64,000 nt of DNA from Trypanosoma brucei gambiense DAL972 (GCF_000210295.1 NC_026744.1:2232001-2296000); one strand, 5' to 3'; shown: positions 9,261 through 19,246, counted from the stretch's first letter. Numbers and translations are program-made. Notes: generated by a model from the letters alone, not told the origin.

Positions 9261-9941
9261 TATAGGGGACCGCTTAGCTAGAAATCTCGTTTCTTTGCTA
9301 GTGATGCATAAGAATGACCATTTGTATGTGTGGCTGGGGTGTAGGCAATTATACTTCAGTGAATTCGTTGGTGACGCATAACCAAGGCTACACATGCACA
9401 AGTATTTACTCTAAACCGAATTTGTGGCGCCTTTGTGCCGATGAGGTCCATGGTGCTGACCGTAGAACAACAACAACACTGGAAATGACGTAATTAGAAT
9501 GGCGGGAGCGATGTGCATTGCTGTGGGTAAGTGTCTGCAGCAGACGCCGCGAGTCGACGGCGCTGGGATAAAGGTGGCACAGCGAAAGGACAAATACTGT
9601 TCTGTCACTTGCTCTTTTCAGCCGTCAAGGTGGCAGTCGTGAGCAGGGGTGGGGGTGGGAGATTGAACTAGACAAAGCAATGAGTGACATGATGCTTCAA
9701 GTTTGTTATTGTTGATGTATTTGCGTGTCCCCTAATCATCTGTGCAATATCCCCAGTTGTGATAATGATTCGTTCATTATGTCCATAAATGCGCTTTACT
9801 GGCTCCATCTATTTCCTCTGAGGTTGTTTGCATGCCGAATTCTACAATTAGGTAATAGCGACAAGCGGTTCAACCGAGCCAAACCGTGCTATCGTTTTGA
9901 TATCCCACGTATTTCGGGGGTAGGAGGTTCTTTCTCGAGAT
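9261..9941 (+). other. 680-bp spacer
   Basis: No gene or RNA recognised. Pyrimidine-rich stretches near 9595-9620 (CACTTGCTCTTTTCAG) and 9800-9830 could serve as splice acceptors for the next gene; the AG at 9619-9620 is well formed. Confidence 0.4.
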
Positions 9942-10550
9942 ATGGATTTCCAGGGCTTACTACAACAAGAGGCATCCACGCGTGGACTCACAATGGTTCC
10001 GCTTTCTAGTGTGGTTGCAATGCCGTCGTCACGGAAGGTGGCCTGTTGCGGTGGGTTTGTAGAGAAGGTTGTCGCGGAGTCAGAGCGGGACTGCACGGTT
10101 CTTCTTAGAGACGCGACGGGCGGCGTACACTGTGCCATTCACGGTGCGGTTTCCGACCGTTACCCCGATGTTCTCGCGACTGGTGCGGTCCTCCTTCTCC
10201 AAGACGTTACTGCGTTGATTGTTCCCTCTTTGTTACCACCGATCATTGTGGTTTGCCTCGAGCATCTGGTGGCACTACTTCTTCCAGAGGGACCTCCGTT
10301 AAGCAATGCTGAATACACACTGGATTCGACGGCTCCGGGTGAAGAGTCACCAACCTTGGGGCACTTTACCAGCACTAATGACGTTGTGCAGACACCTGGT
10401 CGTTTAAGTGGTGCTGCAGAGGGAGCGTTACCGCAGGTCGCGCCCCCAAACATATCTGGTTTACCAACCAAAGCCGAGGAGGCAGCCGACGTTGTTTCCG
10501 TTGACCACGCAAGTGATGATGATAGCCTACAACTTGCCGATGATTTGTAA
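9942..10550 (+). CDS. HROB-like OB-fold protein (putative homologous-recombination factor)
   Basis: A 202-residue protein with an OB-fold at about residues 30-115. The pattern (SRKVACCGGFVEKVV, CTVLLRDATGGVHCAIHG, LATGAVLLLQDVTALI, PIIVVCLEHLVALLLP) follows the HROB/C17orf53 domain: a Val-rich first strand, the stretch VLLRDATGGVHCAIH corresponding to VLKDPTGEMQGTVH, then GxVLLL. In animals HROB recruits the MCM8-MCM9 helicase to damaged DNA and binds ssDNA. The remaining C-terminal 85 residues are acidic and Ser/Pro-rich, ending DDDSLQLADDL. It is much shorter than human HROB, lacking the long N-terminus. An RPA- or RMI-like OB-fold is the alternative. The ATG follows a T/C stretch (GTTCTTTCTCGAG) by only a few bases, so the acceptor is probably further upstream. 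Confidence 0.65.
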   Translation: MDFQGLLQQEASTRGLTMVPLSSVVAMPSSRKVACCGGFVEKVVAESERDCTVLLRDATGGVHCAIHGAVSDRYPDVLATGAVLLLQDVTALIVPSLLPPIIVVCLEHLVALLLPEGPPLSNAEYTLDSTAPGEESPTLGHFTSTNDVVQTPGRLSGAAEGALPQVAPPNISGLPTKAEEAADVVSVDHASDDDSLQLADDL

Positions 10551-10898
10551 TAGATACCCATTCTGTGTACCCTCAGGGAACGAACAGACCGCGGGACGCA
10601 CATTTCTACTCCCTGTTTATTCTTAATTTATATACATCGTATTCCTCCTGTTTCAGTGCTTATTCTTTCGCTGAAAGGCGATATGTGTAATATGCACTCG
10701 TGCTTTCCTCTCGGTGGGAGCATGATTTCCTATGTCATTCGAAAACAACTTTGATACACGAGGAGGACTCATAACTGCTGGCAAAACTGGGTGTCGTTGG
10801 TAAAACCACCGCAGGCGAGGGCAATTGAATCCCTTTTCTTCCCACTCCTTCCACGCGCGCAAACTTATTGGTGTCTCACGTGCTCTCGAGTGCAGCCA
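10551..10898 (+). other. Spacer upstream of the KCTD-like gene
   Basis: T-rich 3' UTR-like sequence, then the pyrimidine tract annotated at 10831-10895. The reading frame of the next gene stays open through the last 108 bases but contains no ATG. Confidence 0.6.
10831..10895 (+). promoter_or_regulatory. Trans-splice signal that fixes the KCTD-like start
   Basis: The tract CCCTTTTCTTCCCACTCCTT is followed by AGs at 10889-10890 and 10894-10895, immediately before the ATG at 10899. Splicing here removes the upstream open frame, so translation can only begin at 10899. Confidence 0.6.
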
Positions 10899-11813
10899 AT
10901 GAGAGAGAGAAAACCCATTAGGAAGATGAAGAGGAGCCGCGTCAGCGACCAAATCATTCGCGTCGAAGAGCCGGATGCAGAAGAGGGCGAGGCTTCCCCT
11001 GCAAAAGCCACCCCGGTTCCACATTTTAGCGATAGGCGCATTTGCATCAATGTCGGAGGGGAATACATCACAACGCTGGCCAGCACACTGTGCTCTGAGC
11101 CCTCCAAGTTTTCGGAGTGGGTGGAAAACAACTTTCAAGGACTCCCGCGCGACTCTATGGGCAACCCCTTTATAGACAGGGATCCAGAGAACTTTCGACA
11201 GATAATCAGTTACTTGCGCGGCTACGAGCTGCCGACTGCAACTGAAAAAATTGTTTTTTTGGCCGAAGACGCGGAGTACTATCACATTGATAGGTTGCTA
11301 GCTCTGATCAACCCCCCGGCGGAGTGGCGTTTCGTAAGCGGCCCTGGTGTTTCTTCAAGTCGAAAAGAGTTCAGCACAGAAAACATTCTCGCTACGTGTG
11401 GTAATGAACCGCTTCCACAGGTAGGGAAGTCTGTTTTCTTGCTTCGCATCGATAAATGTGAGCTGGTTTCCATCGGGCTTGTCGGCACGGAATCACCCGA
11501 CCACGACGAACCACTAGAAAGGCAAACGAATGCGATTGCTTATAGGAGTACCGGTGAATTGATTAGGTCCTTGAACAGCTCCAGTACTTTTTTTTCGGGC
11601 AATGGCTACAAAGGTCGCGATACCGTTATGGTACAGGTTTTGTTCAAGCCTGAAGGTGCTGCGCAGATTGAATTTTTCTGCAACGACGTGAAGACACATG
11701 AGACAGAGTGGCTTTCCCCAGTTCCACCACTGCGATTTGCGGTGAGTTTGCACGGCGTCTCGGCTGTCGTAATTGAGAGATGTGTCGCAGGTGTTAAAGA
11801 CGAGGATATGTAG
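10899..11813 (+). CDS. BTB/POZ (T1/KCTD-type) domain protein
   Basis: A 304-residue protein with one potassium-channel-tetramerisation-type BTB domain at about residues 46-138 (RICINVGGEYITTLASTL, NPFIDRDPENFRQIISYLRG, AEYYHIDRLLALI). There are no membrane segments, so it is not a channel; KCTD proteins usually oligomerise and act as adaptors for CUL3 ligases or other partners. An acidic N-terminal tail (EEPDAEEGEASP) precedes the domain and a beta-rich region of about 160 residues follows that I cannot assign. The frame is open upstream to 10791, but only through a GTG. 10899 is the first in-frame ATG and sits a few bases after the acceptor. Substrate or partner unknown. Confidence 0.85.
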   Translation: MRERKPIRKMKRSRVSDQIIRVEEPDAEEGEASPAKATPVPHFSDRRICINVGGEYITTLASTLCSEPSKFSEWVENNFQGLPRDSMGNPFIDRDPENFRQIISYLRGYELPTATEKIVFLAEDAEYYHIDRLLALINPPAEWRFVSGPGVSSSRKEFSTENILATCGNEPLPQVGKSVFLLRIDKCELVSIGLVGTESPDHDEPLERQTNAIAYRSTGELIRSLNSSSTFFSGNGYKGRDTVMVQVLFKPEGAAQIEFFCNDVKTHETEWLSPVPPLRFAVSLHGVSAVVIERCVAGVKDEDM

Positions 11814-12490
11814 TTTCTAAACGCACATTGGTGTTGTATGCGACCGGGGGTGTTTTACCCTTCTGTGTGGTGACCACGCTGCTGCAGAGTGGAGTTTGTT
11901 CGCAACTAAGTTCCTGGAACGGGCGTTTCGCAGATATGGAGTTTTAATCCTTTTCCATAGGGCAGACGCACCACGTTTGTCGCACTCTGCATCATTTTCT
12001 TTTGGTCACCTTTTTTTCTTTTCCAGGTTGTTCGTTGCACATGTCGATCCCGACACATTATCAATCCGCTCTTTGTGTCTTTCATCGTGGTGGTTGACTC
12101 GGTTTCGCACGTGCTCTTTTCCCCTTTTTTGTCTCGCATTCTTATTCTCTGGCAGCGTCGTCAACCGTTGTGACTCCTGGAGGGTGGAGCGAGAGGCATG
12201 AGTGTGGTAGGTGACGATATTACATTTCTTGTTTTTTTTGGTCATCATATCTGTCCGCAACTGCCCTGCGGTGTGCGCGTGGCCAATGGAAGTGCGGGAG
12301 ATTAAATGCTGTATATCCATGAGTTACTTCTTTTCTGCACTCCTAAGCGTTGGGTCTGCAAGTCTCTTGTATCAGACCCCTAATTTCTCCTTCTTGCTAT
12401 CGTCGAATCATGTTCATCCCACCCTCTTCTACATGCCTGTCTATTGACCCCCGTTTACAATGATTATTGAACTGTTCTTCGTCATATATG
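11814..12490 (+). other. Spacer, T/C-rich, upstream of the PP1 leader
   Basis: No convincing gene. Open frames here are Phe/Ser/Leu-rich products of the T-rich sequence. The pyrimidine-rich part (12340-12445, for example TTTCTCCTTCTTGCTATCG and CCCACCCTCTTCTACATG) is the best acceptor region for PP1; usable AGs appear from about 12504. Confidence 0.45.
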
Positions 12491-13021
12491 TTTGCAAACG
12501 GGAGAGCAAGAGTGCAATCACAAAACAAACCAATCAACTTTTAGGTTAGAGGGGTTGTCTAATTACACAAGGCTAACCAGGAGGCCCAACCCGCGGTAAG
12601 AAAGAAGTGAAAAAGGGCATATTAGCAAGGGGCGAGGGAAAGAAAGATCCAAACTGCTAGGTGTGTAGGCTTGTCGCTGCATTGAGGGGTGCAGGGGGGA
12701 AAAAAAGAGGGGAGAGTAGAAAAGAACTCTCGGTGAGGAGTGCTAGGGGACCAGAGGAAGGTGAAGGGTTCCTTCGCTTCGGAGTAAATACATTTGTAAC
12801 AGGGTGATAACCGTCGCGGTAAGCTGAAACAACGGAGGCGGACGAACGAGAAGCAAATTGGATAGGTTTAAGTAGTTGTTGTACCGAAAGACGGCGGGTT
12901 CAAAAACAAAATAGCAAGTCAAGGAAGAAGGGAGGCCGAATAGAACGAGAGGGAGGGAGGCGAAGAACGCGCATACATATACAAGTTCCTATATATAAAC
13001 CTTTGGCGCTCCCGGAGCATA
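12491..13021 (+). promoter_or_regulatory. Long purine-rich, ATG-free putative 5' UTR of PP1
   Basis: Reading every base from 12491 to 13021 finds no ATG in any frame on the + strand. The stretch is rich in G and A (AAGAAAGAAGTGAAAAAGGG, GAGGGAGGGAGGCGAAGAAC) and poor in the T-runs typical of spacers here. The pyrimidine tract lies upstream of it (12340-12445). Together this suggests a mature 5' leader of about 500 bases that avoids upstream start codons. See findings. Confidence 0.5.
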
Positions 13022-13933
13022 ATGTCTGTAGATGTCGATGCCATTATCGACAAGCTTCTCGAAGTTCGTCTGTCAAAACCAGGAAAGCAGGTGAGCCTGT
13101 CTGAAAACGATGTTAAAAACCTTGTCATGCGAAGTCGTGAGATCCTTCTTTCACAACCAGCATTGCTCGAACTTGAAGCCCCTATTAAAATATGTGGGGA
13201 CATCCACGGGCAGTACTACGATTTGATTCGTCTATTTGACAACGGTGGTTTTCCACCTTCCGCCAACTATCTTTTCCTCGGGGATTACGTAGACCGTGGC
13301 AAGCAGGGACTGGAGACGATTTGTCTTGTCCTCGCGTTTAAGGTGAAGTTCCCCGAGAACTTTTTTATATTACGTGGTAATCACGAATGCGCCAGCATCA
13401 ACCGCATCTATGGTTTTTTTGACGAATGCAAGAGGCGCTACAACATTCGGCTGTGGAAGGTGTTCACCGACACTTTCAACTGCCTTCCCGTTGCGTGCAT
13501 TATTGACGATAAGATTTTCTGCTGTCACGGCGGGCTTTCCCCTGACCTGCAGTCAATGGAGCAAATTAAAAAGATTGAACGCCCATGCGACGTTGCTGAC
13601 ACGGGACTCATATGCGATTTACTCTGGTCGGATCCGGAGGAGGGTCTCTCAGGCTGGGGCGAGAACGATCGTGGTGTGTCCTACACGTTTGGCCAAGATA
13701 TCGTAGCGAAGTTTCTTAGCAGGCACGACTTTGATTTGATCGTGCGTGCGCATCAGGTAGTGGAAGATGGCTATCAGTTTTTCGCTACGCGGCAGCTGAT
13801 AACAATATTCTCGGCGCCCAACTATTGCAACGAGTTTGACAACAGCGGTGCAGTAATGTCTGTAGATGCGGACCTTCTGTGCTCCTTCCAAATCCTCAAG
13901 CCATCCGTAAAGAAGCCCAAGTACTTTCAGTAG
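13022..13933 (+). CDS. PP1: Serine/threonine protein phosphatase PP1 catalytic subunit
   Basis: A metal-dependent protein Ser/Thr phosphatase of the PPP family. At 303 residues it is a compact PP1: GDIHG at 59-63, GDYVDRG at 87-93, RGNHE at 118-122, then CHGGLSPD, and [11 protein letters not shown], the loop that binds inhibitors. The C-terminus ends KPKYFQ and lacks the long tail with the CDK-regulated TPPR site of animal PP1. PP1 works with targeting subunits that carry RVxF motifs. T. brucei has several PP1 copies, and which one this is cannot be told here. The start ATG is the first in over 500 bases. No damage seen. Confidence 0.97.
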   Translation: MSVDVDAIIDKLLEVRLSKPGKQVSLSENDVKNLVMRSREILLSQPALLELEAPIKICGDIHGQYYDLIRLFDNGGFPPSANYLFLGDYVDRGKQGLETICLVLAFKVKFPENFFILRGNHECASINRIYGFFDECKRRYNIRLWKVFTDTFNCLPVACIIDDKIFCCHGGLSPDLQSMEQIKKIERPCDVADTGLICDLLWSDPEEGLSGWGENDRGVSYTFGQDIVAKFLSRHDFDLIVRAHQVVEDGYQFFATRQLITIFSAPNYCNEFDNSGAVMSVDADLLCSFQILKPSVKKPKYFQ

Positions 13934-16900
13934 ATTGGAAGGAGCAGGATGCTACGCCCTCACTGCGTGTCACGAAGCCTCTGTTGGCAGTGGTAAGGAT
14001 GAGGAGATGCTATTGCAACTGGCTACTGCAAAGCGCATAACTGGTGTGGTTGCCGGGGTGGGTGCATGTTAAAGCAACAGCAAAACAACAACAACAAGGT
14101 GGTGAGAGCATCGCATGCCCTTCTTTATGTGACACCGGTAACAGAGGAGAGATTATAAGGAGTGGCTGCAGGCACGAATGTGCCGCATCACGACGCTTGA
14201 CGAGTGCTTGGAAGGATGCAGTGCGGATCAAGAAGAGGCATGTGGCCATCATCTTCTGTTAGTTAGTGGCTGCGAAAAAAAAAGACACTGGTGAGTAAGA
14301 TCAAGGTAAATGCAGAAAATATGTAATCAAGTGGGTTCACATTTACATGGAGGCAGAAAATAAGGGGTGGTGTTGGTCATGAGAGCAGCGAGAAGCACCT
14401 CAAAGGATCTTTACGGAAAGTCTGAGGGAGAAGCAAAGTTGACGTCGGTTACCGTTTGTATTCTACAGTTTCTTGAGACAACCCCGTCTGCGAACGGAGT
14501 CTCTTGACCCTTTCAGCCACTTCCCAACCAGCCCTCTTCTCCCCTTTCACGTTATTTATTCTCGGCGGGGTCGGGGCGTGTGTTCCGGTACACAGCACCC
14601 CATGAGTACGCACAACTTCCATTTTGCGCTACAGTTGTATGTACTCCGCCGTCGACTCACCGTCTCCCCTTTTTTGTTTGGTGCTCTGTTTGTGTATGTG
14701 TGTGCCCGTGTGTGTGGTGGAATTTGCGTGGAGGAGCGGTTTTCGGTGGCTCCTCACAAGGAGTAGGAAATGAATGTATAAGGCCGATGACTCCCCAATA
14801 GAACCTCTGGCACTTTGTTTAGGTAAATATTCCCTGTCAATATTATAATTATTGCCACTTCCTTGTGTGTTTGCGCGTGTTTTTTTTCAACCTTTTTTTC
14901 TTGAGTACCACGTCGGGGCGATGGAAGCGCTACGTGGTTGCGAAAATGAAATGCCTCAGTCTGCGTGCGCTTGGGGGGGGGGGGCGTGTCACCTTGTTTC
15001 GCTGTGCCTGCCGTTTAACTATATTTCCATGTACTTTTCCGGAAGTGACGTCAGTTGTTAAGGTTTTTTTTTTTTTGGAGTTGTTGTTGCGGCGGTAGTT
15101 AGGGTGCGAAAACTTTTTTTTTTGCTGTCTTTTAGTTCCATTTTCGCTGACTTCTTGTAGGCCTTTGACGTGGTCGGTCGTCGTGTGCGGTGCTGTGGGG
15201 GAGGTTGAGAGGGATATACTTTTGCGTTTGGACGCCTAGCCCTTTCCTTTCTTTTTGTGCGGTGGCGCATATAGGGGTTGCGCATCCTGCTTGAGAGTCA
15301 ACTGAAGAGTGCACTTGAGTGAAGAAGCAAAACCTCTGCAACGAAGAAAGGGTGAAAGTTATAAGTGTAGGAAAGAAGCGGGAAGCAACCATTGCGGTGT
15401 TACCCTCTGCGAGAGGAGGGCATATATACGTGTGCACATTAGGGGATCGGGGTGCATTACTGTTCACCACTGCAACCTATACTTTGAGTGTAGGTATTAC
15501 ACTTCCTAAGGTTGTTTTCCATCCCGTGGACACTGTGAGAACGGGGCGTAGAATTAGTGATATGACCTTGCGAATTACAACTCAGGCACTCACGCACTTT
15601 TGCTTGTGTCTGTATACGTTTGGATGGCGAGGAGGGCCTGCCCGTCTCTTTCATTCCGTTTGTAGTGGCACTGGGTTTTACTGATATTTGTTCACACCTT
15701 TTTTCTTTATATATTTTCACAACCCCTCGCCTTTCCTTTTCCCTTGCCCCCCTTGGTCTAACTTCCGCTTTTCGGTTTGCTTGAGGTGCTGGATGGTTCA
15801 GATCAGGCAATGATGTGAGAATTACATTCGATAAAGGAGAAAGTGGGTACTCAGCTGTGAAAGGGTTGGCGGACGTAAGGGAAATTCTGTTAAGCAATAA
15901 AAAAGTAAGAAGGAGAACAAAGTTTAAGATGCCGGTAAAGGGGACAGGTGGGTGTATATTCTTTTCAGGTTCTCCCTCGCTCCAAAGGTGATGAGAAGAT
16001 GCGATGGTGGGAAAGTGGACAGGATGATTGGCAGGGGAGGAAAGAGGATGGACTGACGGCAAGTGGGTGACAAGTGGGAAGCGTAGACATGGTTGGTGTA
16101 TAGGTGTACTCTAAGAGCGGTTAAGGGGAATTTTCTTTTTTTTTTACAAGAGAGTATGGGGTGGTGATTGTGGTTAACGAGGCCTCTGGTGATGCACCGG
16201 TGTGCCCTCCGGGTAACTTGTGCCCCGGTGGTAAATCCTTGTTTATGCATTTTTCTGCCGTATATCTCTAGTTTTTTCAGGTGTCACCTTTCCTTTACCC
16301 ATATGTTTGCCGTACCTGTTGTTTTGCAACCTCCAACGCTTCCCACCGTGCATTCGTTGATTTGCTTTTTGTTTTTCTTTCAATTTAAATATGATCGAAC
16401 ACTTAACTGCCCATATCCCCGATGTGACGACAGCATATTTTCAAGGGTTGTTCACGCTGGTCAGTCGTGTGTTGCCACGATTTTTTGAGTGCGTTTGTGA
16501 TATGGTGATACTGTGTTAGCCCTTGTTACTTTTACAGTTCCACTTGTTTTTGAACGATTTGTGCAAATGACTGTTCGTTGGTGCGCTCATACACACTTAA
16601 GTAAGTGGCCGAGGTTGCGTACGGCCAGCCTCCTATGCCATCACGTGTTTAGTGGCTTTGCGTGTTCACGGATCTTTCCATTTGTTTGATATGAAAATAG
16701 AGCTTAGGTGGGCTGTGGAATGTCTCGTTGTAGTTCCTCGAGAAGGAAGGCAGCAATGTAAGGTTCGTGTCTATGTCTGTTGTATCCAACTTCCCTGTTC
16801 TTTCTGCTCACGTTGACTATGCCATGGAAAGTTAGATTTTCTGTTGATCTTTCCTTTTACCCCCTTGTCTTCCTTCTACAATCGCTTTTTCCTCCGCACA

Positions 16901-16951
16901 CATGTATGTTCGGGTGGAAAGACAGCTGTTGAGTCGCCAAAGGTGATTTAG
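13934..16951 (+). other. 3.0-kb stretch without a supported gene
   Basis: No protein or RNA gene recognised. Open frames of 60-200 codons occur on both strands, but they are low complexity, overlap one another and match nothing I know. It contains a G12 run (14973-14984), several T-runs (14879-14905, 15065-15078, 15114-15123), and pyrimidine-rich stretches near 15700-15760 and 16849-16898. The last tract, with AG at about 16923, suits the next gene. The rest may be a long PP1 3' UTR, an unrecognised non-coding RNA or an unprocessed spacer. Confidence 0.4.
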
Positions 16952-17578
16952 ATGGCAGATGATGAACCCGAATACCGTGAGGCAGCGAATCCGATAGAGG
17001 CTTTCATTGACTGCGCACGTTACGACGAACCTGGGGATGCCGAGGCGCTACGCACACTTTTATCAAGTTCTCCGTCGTTCCTCAACTCTCAGGACGAGCA
17101 GGGACGAACCGCCCTACACGTAGCTGCGGCAAATGGTCGTTTGAAAGTACTCGAAACGCTCTTAGGATATAATCCAACACCTGATGTACCGAACAATGAA
17201 GGCAACACCGCTTTGCATTTCGCGGCGCTTAACAATCAGACGGCTGCTGCTCGATTGCTTTTAAGGCACGGATGGCGCGCGTCTGCAAGAAACGCTTTCA
17301 ATAAAACCCCAATTCAACTCATTTACGGTAAGCAGTTCGAGGATATGGAGCTACTGCTTCTAGGCCACGACGAAGAGTTGGAACAATTCAGTGGTCAGGC
17401 GAGTCAGGCAGCGCGCGGCCCAGCGGTGGTAAATGAGGCAACTGTGCAGCAGCAACCTGCTGTAGAAGCGGAGCGTGCTACAAATGCGGAGCAGCCTCGT
17501 GTAAATCCTGTTCAGAAGGAACAGGAAAGTGATCCCACGACGCTACTGGGCTCCGTGGGTGTTGATGAAATCGAATGA
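16952..17578 (+). CDS. Ankyrin-repeat protein, YAR1-like (putative ribosomal protein S3 chaperone)
   Basis: A 208-residue soluble protein with two strong ankyrin repeats and flanking helices at about residues 15-135: DEQGRTALHVAAANGRLKVL and NNEGNTALHFAALNNQTAAA, then NAFNKTPIQLIYGKQFEDME. The size, the number of repeats and the sequence between them closely resemble yeast Yar1 (TALHMAAANGH, then NKTGNTALHWASLNGK), which escorts newly made uS3/Rps3 into the pre-40S particle. The acidic, Glu/Gln-rich C-terminal tail (about 140-208) also fits Yar1, whose tail binds uS3. Ankyrin repeats are generic, so the assignment is probable rather than certain. The start is the first ATG after the tract at 16849-16898 and an AG near 16923. 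Confidence 0.7.
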   Translation: MADDEPEYREAANPIEAFIDCARYDEPGDAEALRTLLSSSPSFLNSQDEQGRTALHVAAANGRLKVLETLLGYNPTPDVPNNEGNTALHFAALNNQTAAARLLLRHGWRASARNAFNKTPIQLIYGKQFEDMELLLLGHDEELEQFSGQASQAARGPAVVNEATVQQQPAVEAERATNAEQPRVNPVQKEQESDPTTLLGSVGVDEIE

Positions 17579-17730
17579 TGGTCCGCTTTGGTTTACTGTT
17601 TTCTTCGTCGTTTGAGTATATGCCGGGTATAAATAACGGACACTAATAAGTACAGTCCGACGGTACGTTCAATCTTATGGAAGGCGACGCGTGTATCTTT
17701 GGGTATAAAAATCTTTGGCTGATGCTCTGC

Positions 17731-17799
17731 CCACCTTACGGTTACCTCAACTTCCTTTTTTGACGCTACCTTTTTTGTTCTATTTTTTAACCGCGGCAG
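17731..17799 (+). promoter_or_regulatory. Trans-splice tract just upstream of the 17807 gene
   Basis: Pyrimidine-rich sequence (CCTTTTTTGTTCTATTTTTT near 17769-17788) ends at CGGCAG with AG at 17798-17799. This leaves only seven bases before the ATG at 17807. An out-of-frame ATG lies at 17802. Confidence 0.5.
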
Positions 17800-17806
17800 T
17801 AATGTT

Positions 17807-18823
17807 ATGGAGCCAAGGCGTTGGCGCCCACGGTTCTTCAACCCCTTTACCGAAAGTAGACGGCGGAGCTCACACCTCCCTGTTTATCGTGGGTTCTTTC
17901 GTGTGATGCCGCTGCATCGATGGAGCCTCAACAACATACAAGCTGTTCTTGGTTACGCGGCGGCAAACCCCTCGCTTTTTGGTTTTCCTGAGCAGCCCAC
18001 TTGCATTGTGAACACAGCGTATTTTCTTCCCTCTCACCGTAGTCGACAACGCGGTATTTGGGTTTTTGGGACAGAGAGGGGTTGTAAAAGCATTGTTGTT
18101 CCCTCGTCATGCAACGGAGGACAATTTGACGCAATGGACGCGAAACTGATGGAGCCGCTCTTCCGCTGGAATCCCGGTGTGGAATACATTTATCTTTCGC
18201 AAAATTGCCAAGCAATGGCATCACAATTGGTACCTTATTTGCAACGCTGCACGCAGCTAAGGACCCTCACATTGGAAGGGTGGAACGATGCTGTGGCCAT
18301 TCACCGGGTTGTAATTGCCTGCAAACACGTTGACACTCTAGACGCCTTTTCATTTGACGATCCCGTACGTCAGTGGAAGAATGAGCTATCTGTACAGGCC
18401 CTCAACACTCTCATCGAAATGCATCCAAAACTTATTTGTGTGAAGGCGACGCGGGTTTACCTTACCGATTGGTACGAGGCCACCCAATTCTCTCGCTGTA
18501 AGCACAACATTGCGCTGGTCCCCTTCACATGTGATTTTGTGCTGCTGCACTATGGTTTTTTTTTACTTCTTGTGTCAGTTGTCGCGTACGCGGTGTACAG
18601 AGAAACGTGGTGGTTGCTGCGGGACACGTGCAGCCGGGCATACCTACCTTTCTGGTCTGCTCTTGCTGCCGTCGGCACATTTACAGTAATTGTAGCTCTC
18701 GACGTGGCTGGATGGAGGAGCTATGGTCGGGCGTGGGTTCACATGCACAAATACGTCATCATTGCACGCCGCTGGTGGGATATGATACGGGGACGTCATC
18801 ACAAGTCGCTCATGTTGGTTTGA
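17807..18823 (+). CDS. Two-TM hypothetical protein, possibly mitochondrial or ER membrane
   Basis: A 338-residue protein I do not recognise. The N-terminal 34 residues are rich in Arg and Phe with a mitochondrial-presequence look (MEPRRWRPRFFNPF, RRRSSHLPVYRGFFR). The middle (about 115-215) has weak leucine-rich spacing (VEYIYLSQN, LRTLTLEGW, VDTLDAFSF). Two hydrophobic segments follow at about 243-264 (FVLLHYGFFLLLVSVVAYAVY) and 279-301, separated by a short WWLLRDTCSR loop, with a basic tail. An alternative start is Met34 at 17906. The ATG at 17807 is preceded five bases earlier by an ATG in another frame, so Met34 is a real possibility if the acceptor lies further down. Confidence 0.7.
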   Translation: MEPRRWRPRFFNPFTESRRRSSHLPVYRGFFRVMPLHRWSLNNIQAVLGYAAANPSLFGFPEQPTCIVNTAYFLPSHRSRQRGIWVFGTERGCKSIVVPSSCNGGQFDAMDAKLMEPLFRWNPGVEYIYLSQNCQAMASQLVPYLQRCTQLRTLTLEGWNDAVAIHRVVIACKHVDTLDAFSFDDPVRQWKNELSVQALNTLIEMHPKLICVKATRVYLTDWYEATQFSRCKHNIALVPFTCDFVLLHYGFFLLLVSVVAYAVYRETWWLLRDTCSRAYLPFWSALAAVGTFTVIVALDVAGWRSYGRAWVHMHKYVIIARRWWDMIRGRHHKSLMLV

Positions 18824-19246
18824 TTCTTTTCTCACATGTGGAAAATGTCTTCCCTACCTGGGGGGGGGGGGGTTTGGTGGTGGCAGGGAAGAGTTGTGAT
18901 GAGCTGCATTCTTTGTTGTTGGAATGGTTGTTTGGCAGCGGAGCCAGGACGGCGTCCCGTTTCTGCTGCTTTACTGTGAAACTGGAGCGACCGCAGTTGT
19001 GTTTGAGAGTTTTGTTCTTATGCGTTTCCTTGTCCTTTACTTTACCTGCATGATTTGAAGACGAGATATTTCTCAAGTTGCTAAATCGATTGATGAATTT
19101 GTGCCTCTTCAGAAGAACCCTTCTTGTTAATCTTTCTCTTATAAACATACACTTGCACGCGTGCGTGCACGAACAATGGTGTCTCTGTGCGGAGGGATAG
19201 TGGCGACAGTTATTTGATACTTTGAGGCCGGGAACGGTGTAGTGCG
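18824..19246 (+). other. Spacer with G13 run
   Basis: No gene seen. It contains a run of 13 G at 18860-18872 just after the preceding stop and pyrimidine-rich sequence at 19100-19140, with AGs at about 19190-19230 before the SEC13 ATG. Confidence 0.45.

Noticed and set aside
10791..10898. N-terminal extension of the BTB protein
   Set aside because: Starts with GTG, contains no ATG, and includes the pyrimidine tract and the AG acceptor.
10653..11285. 210-codon frame on the minus strand
   Set aside because: Lies opposite the BTB-domain coding region, whose protein features are clear; all other genes are on the + strand.
15457..16062. 201-codon frame on the minus strand
   Set aside because: Low-complexity, Ser/Pro/Thr-rich, no homology, and wrong strand for this unit.
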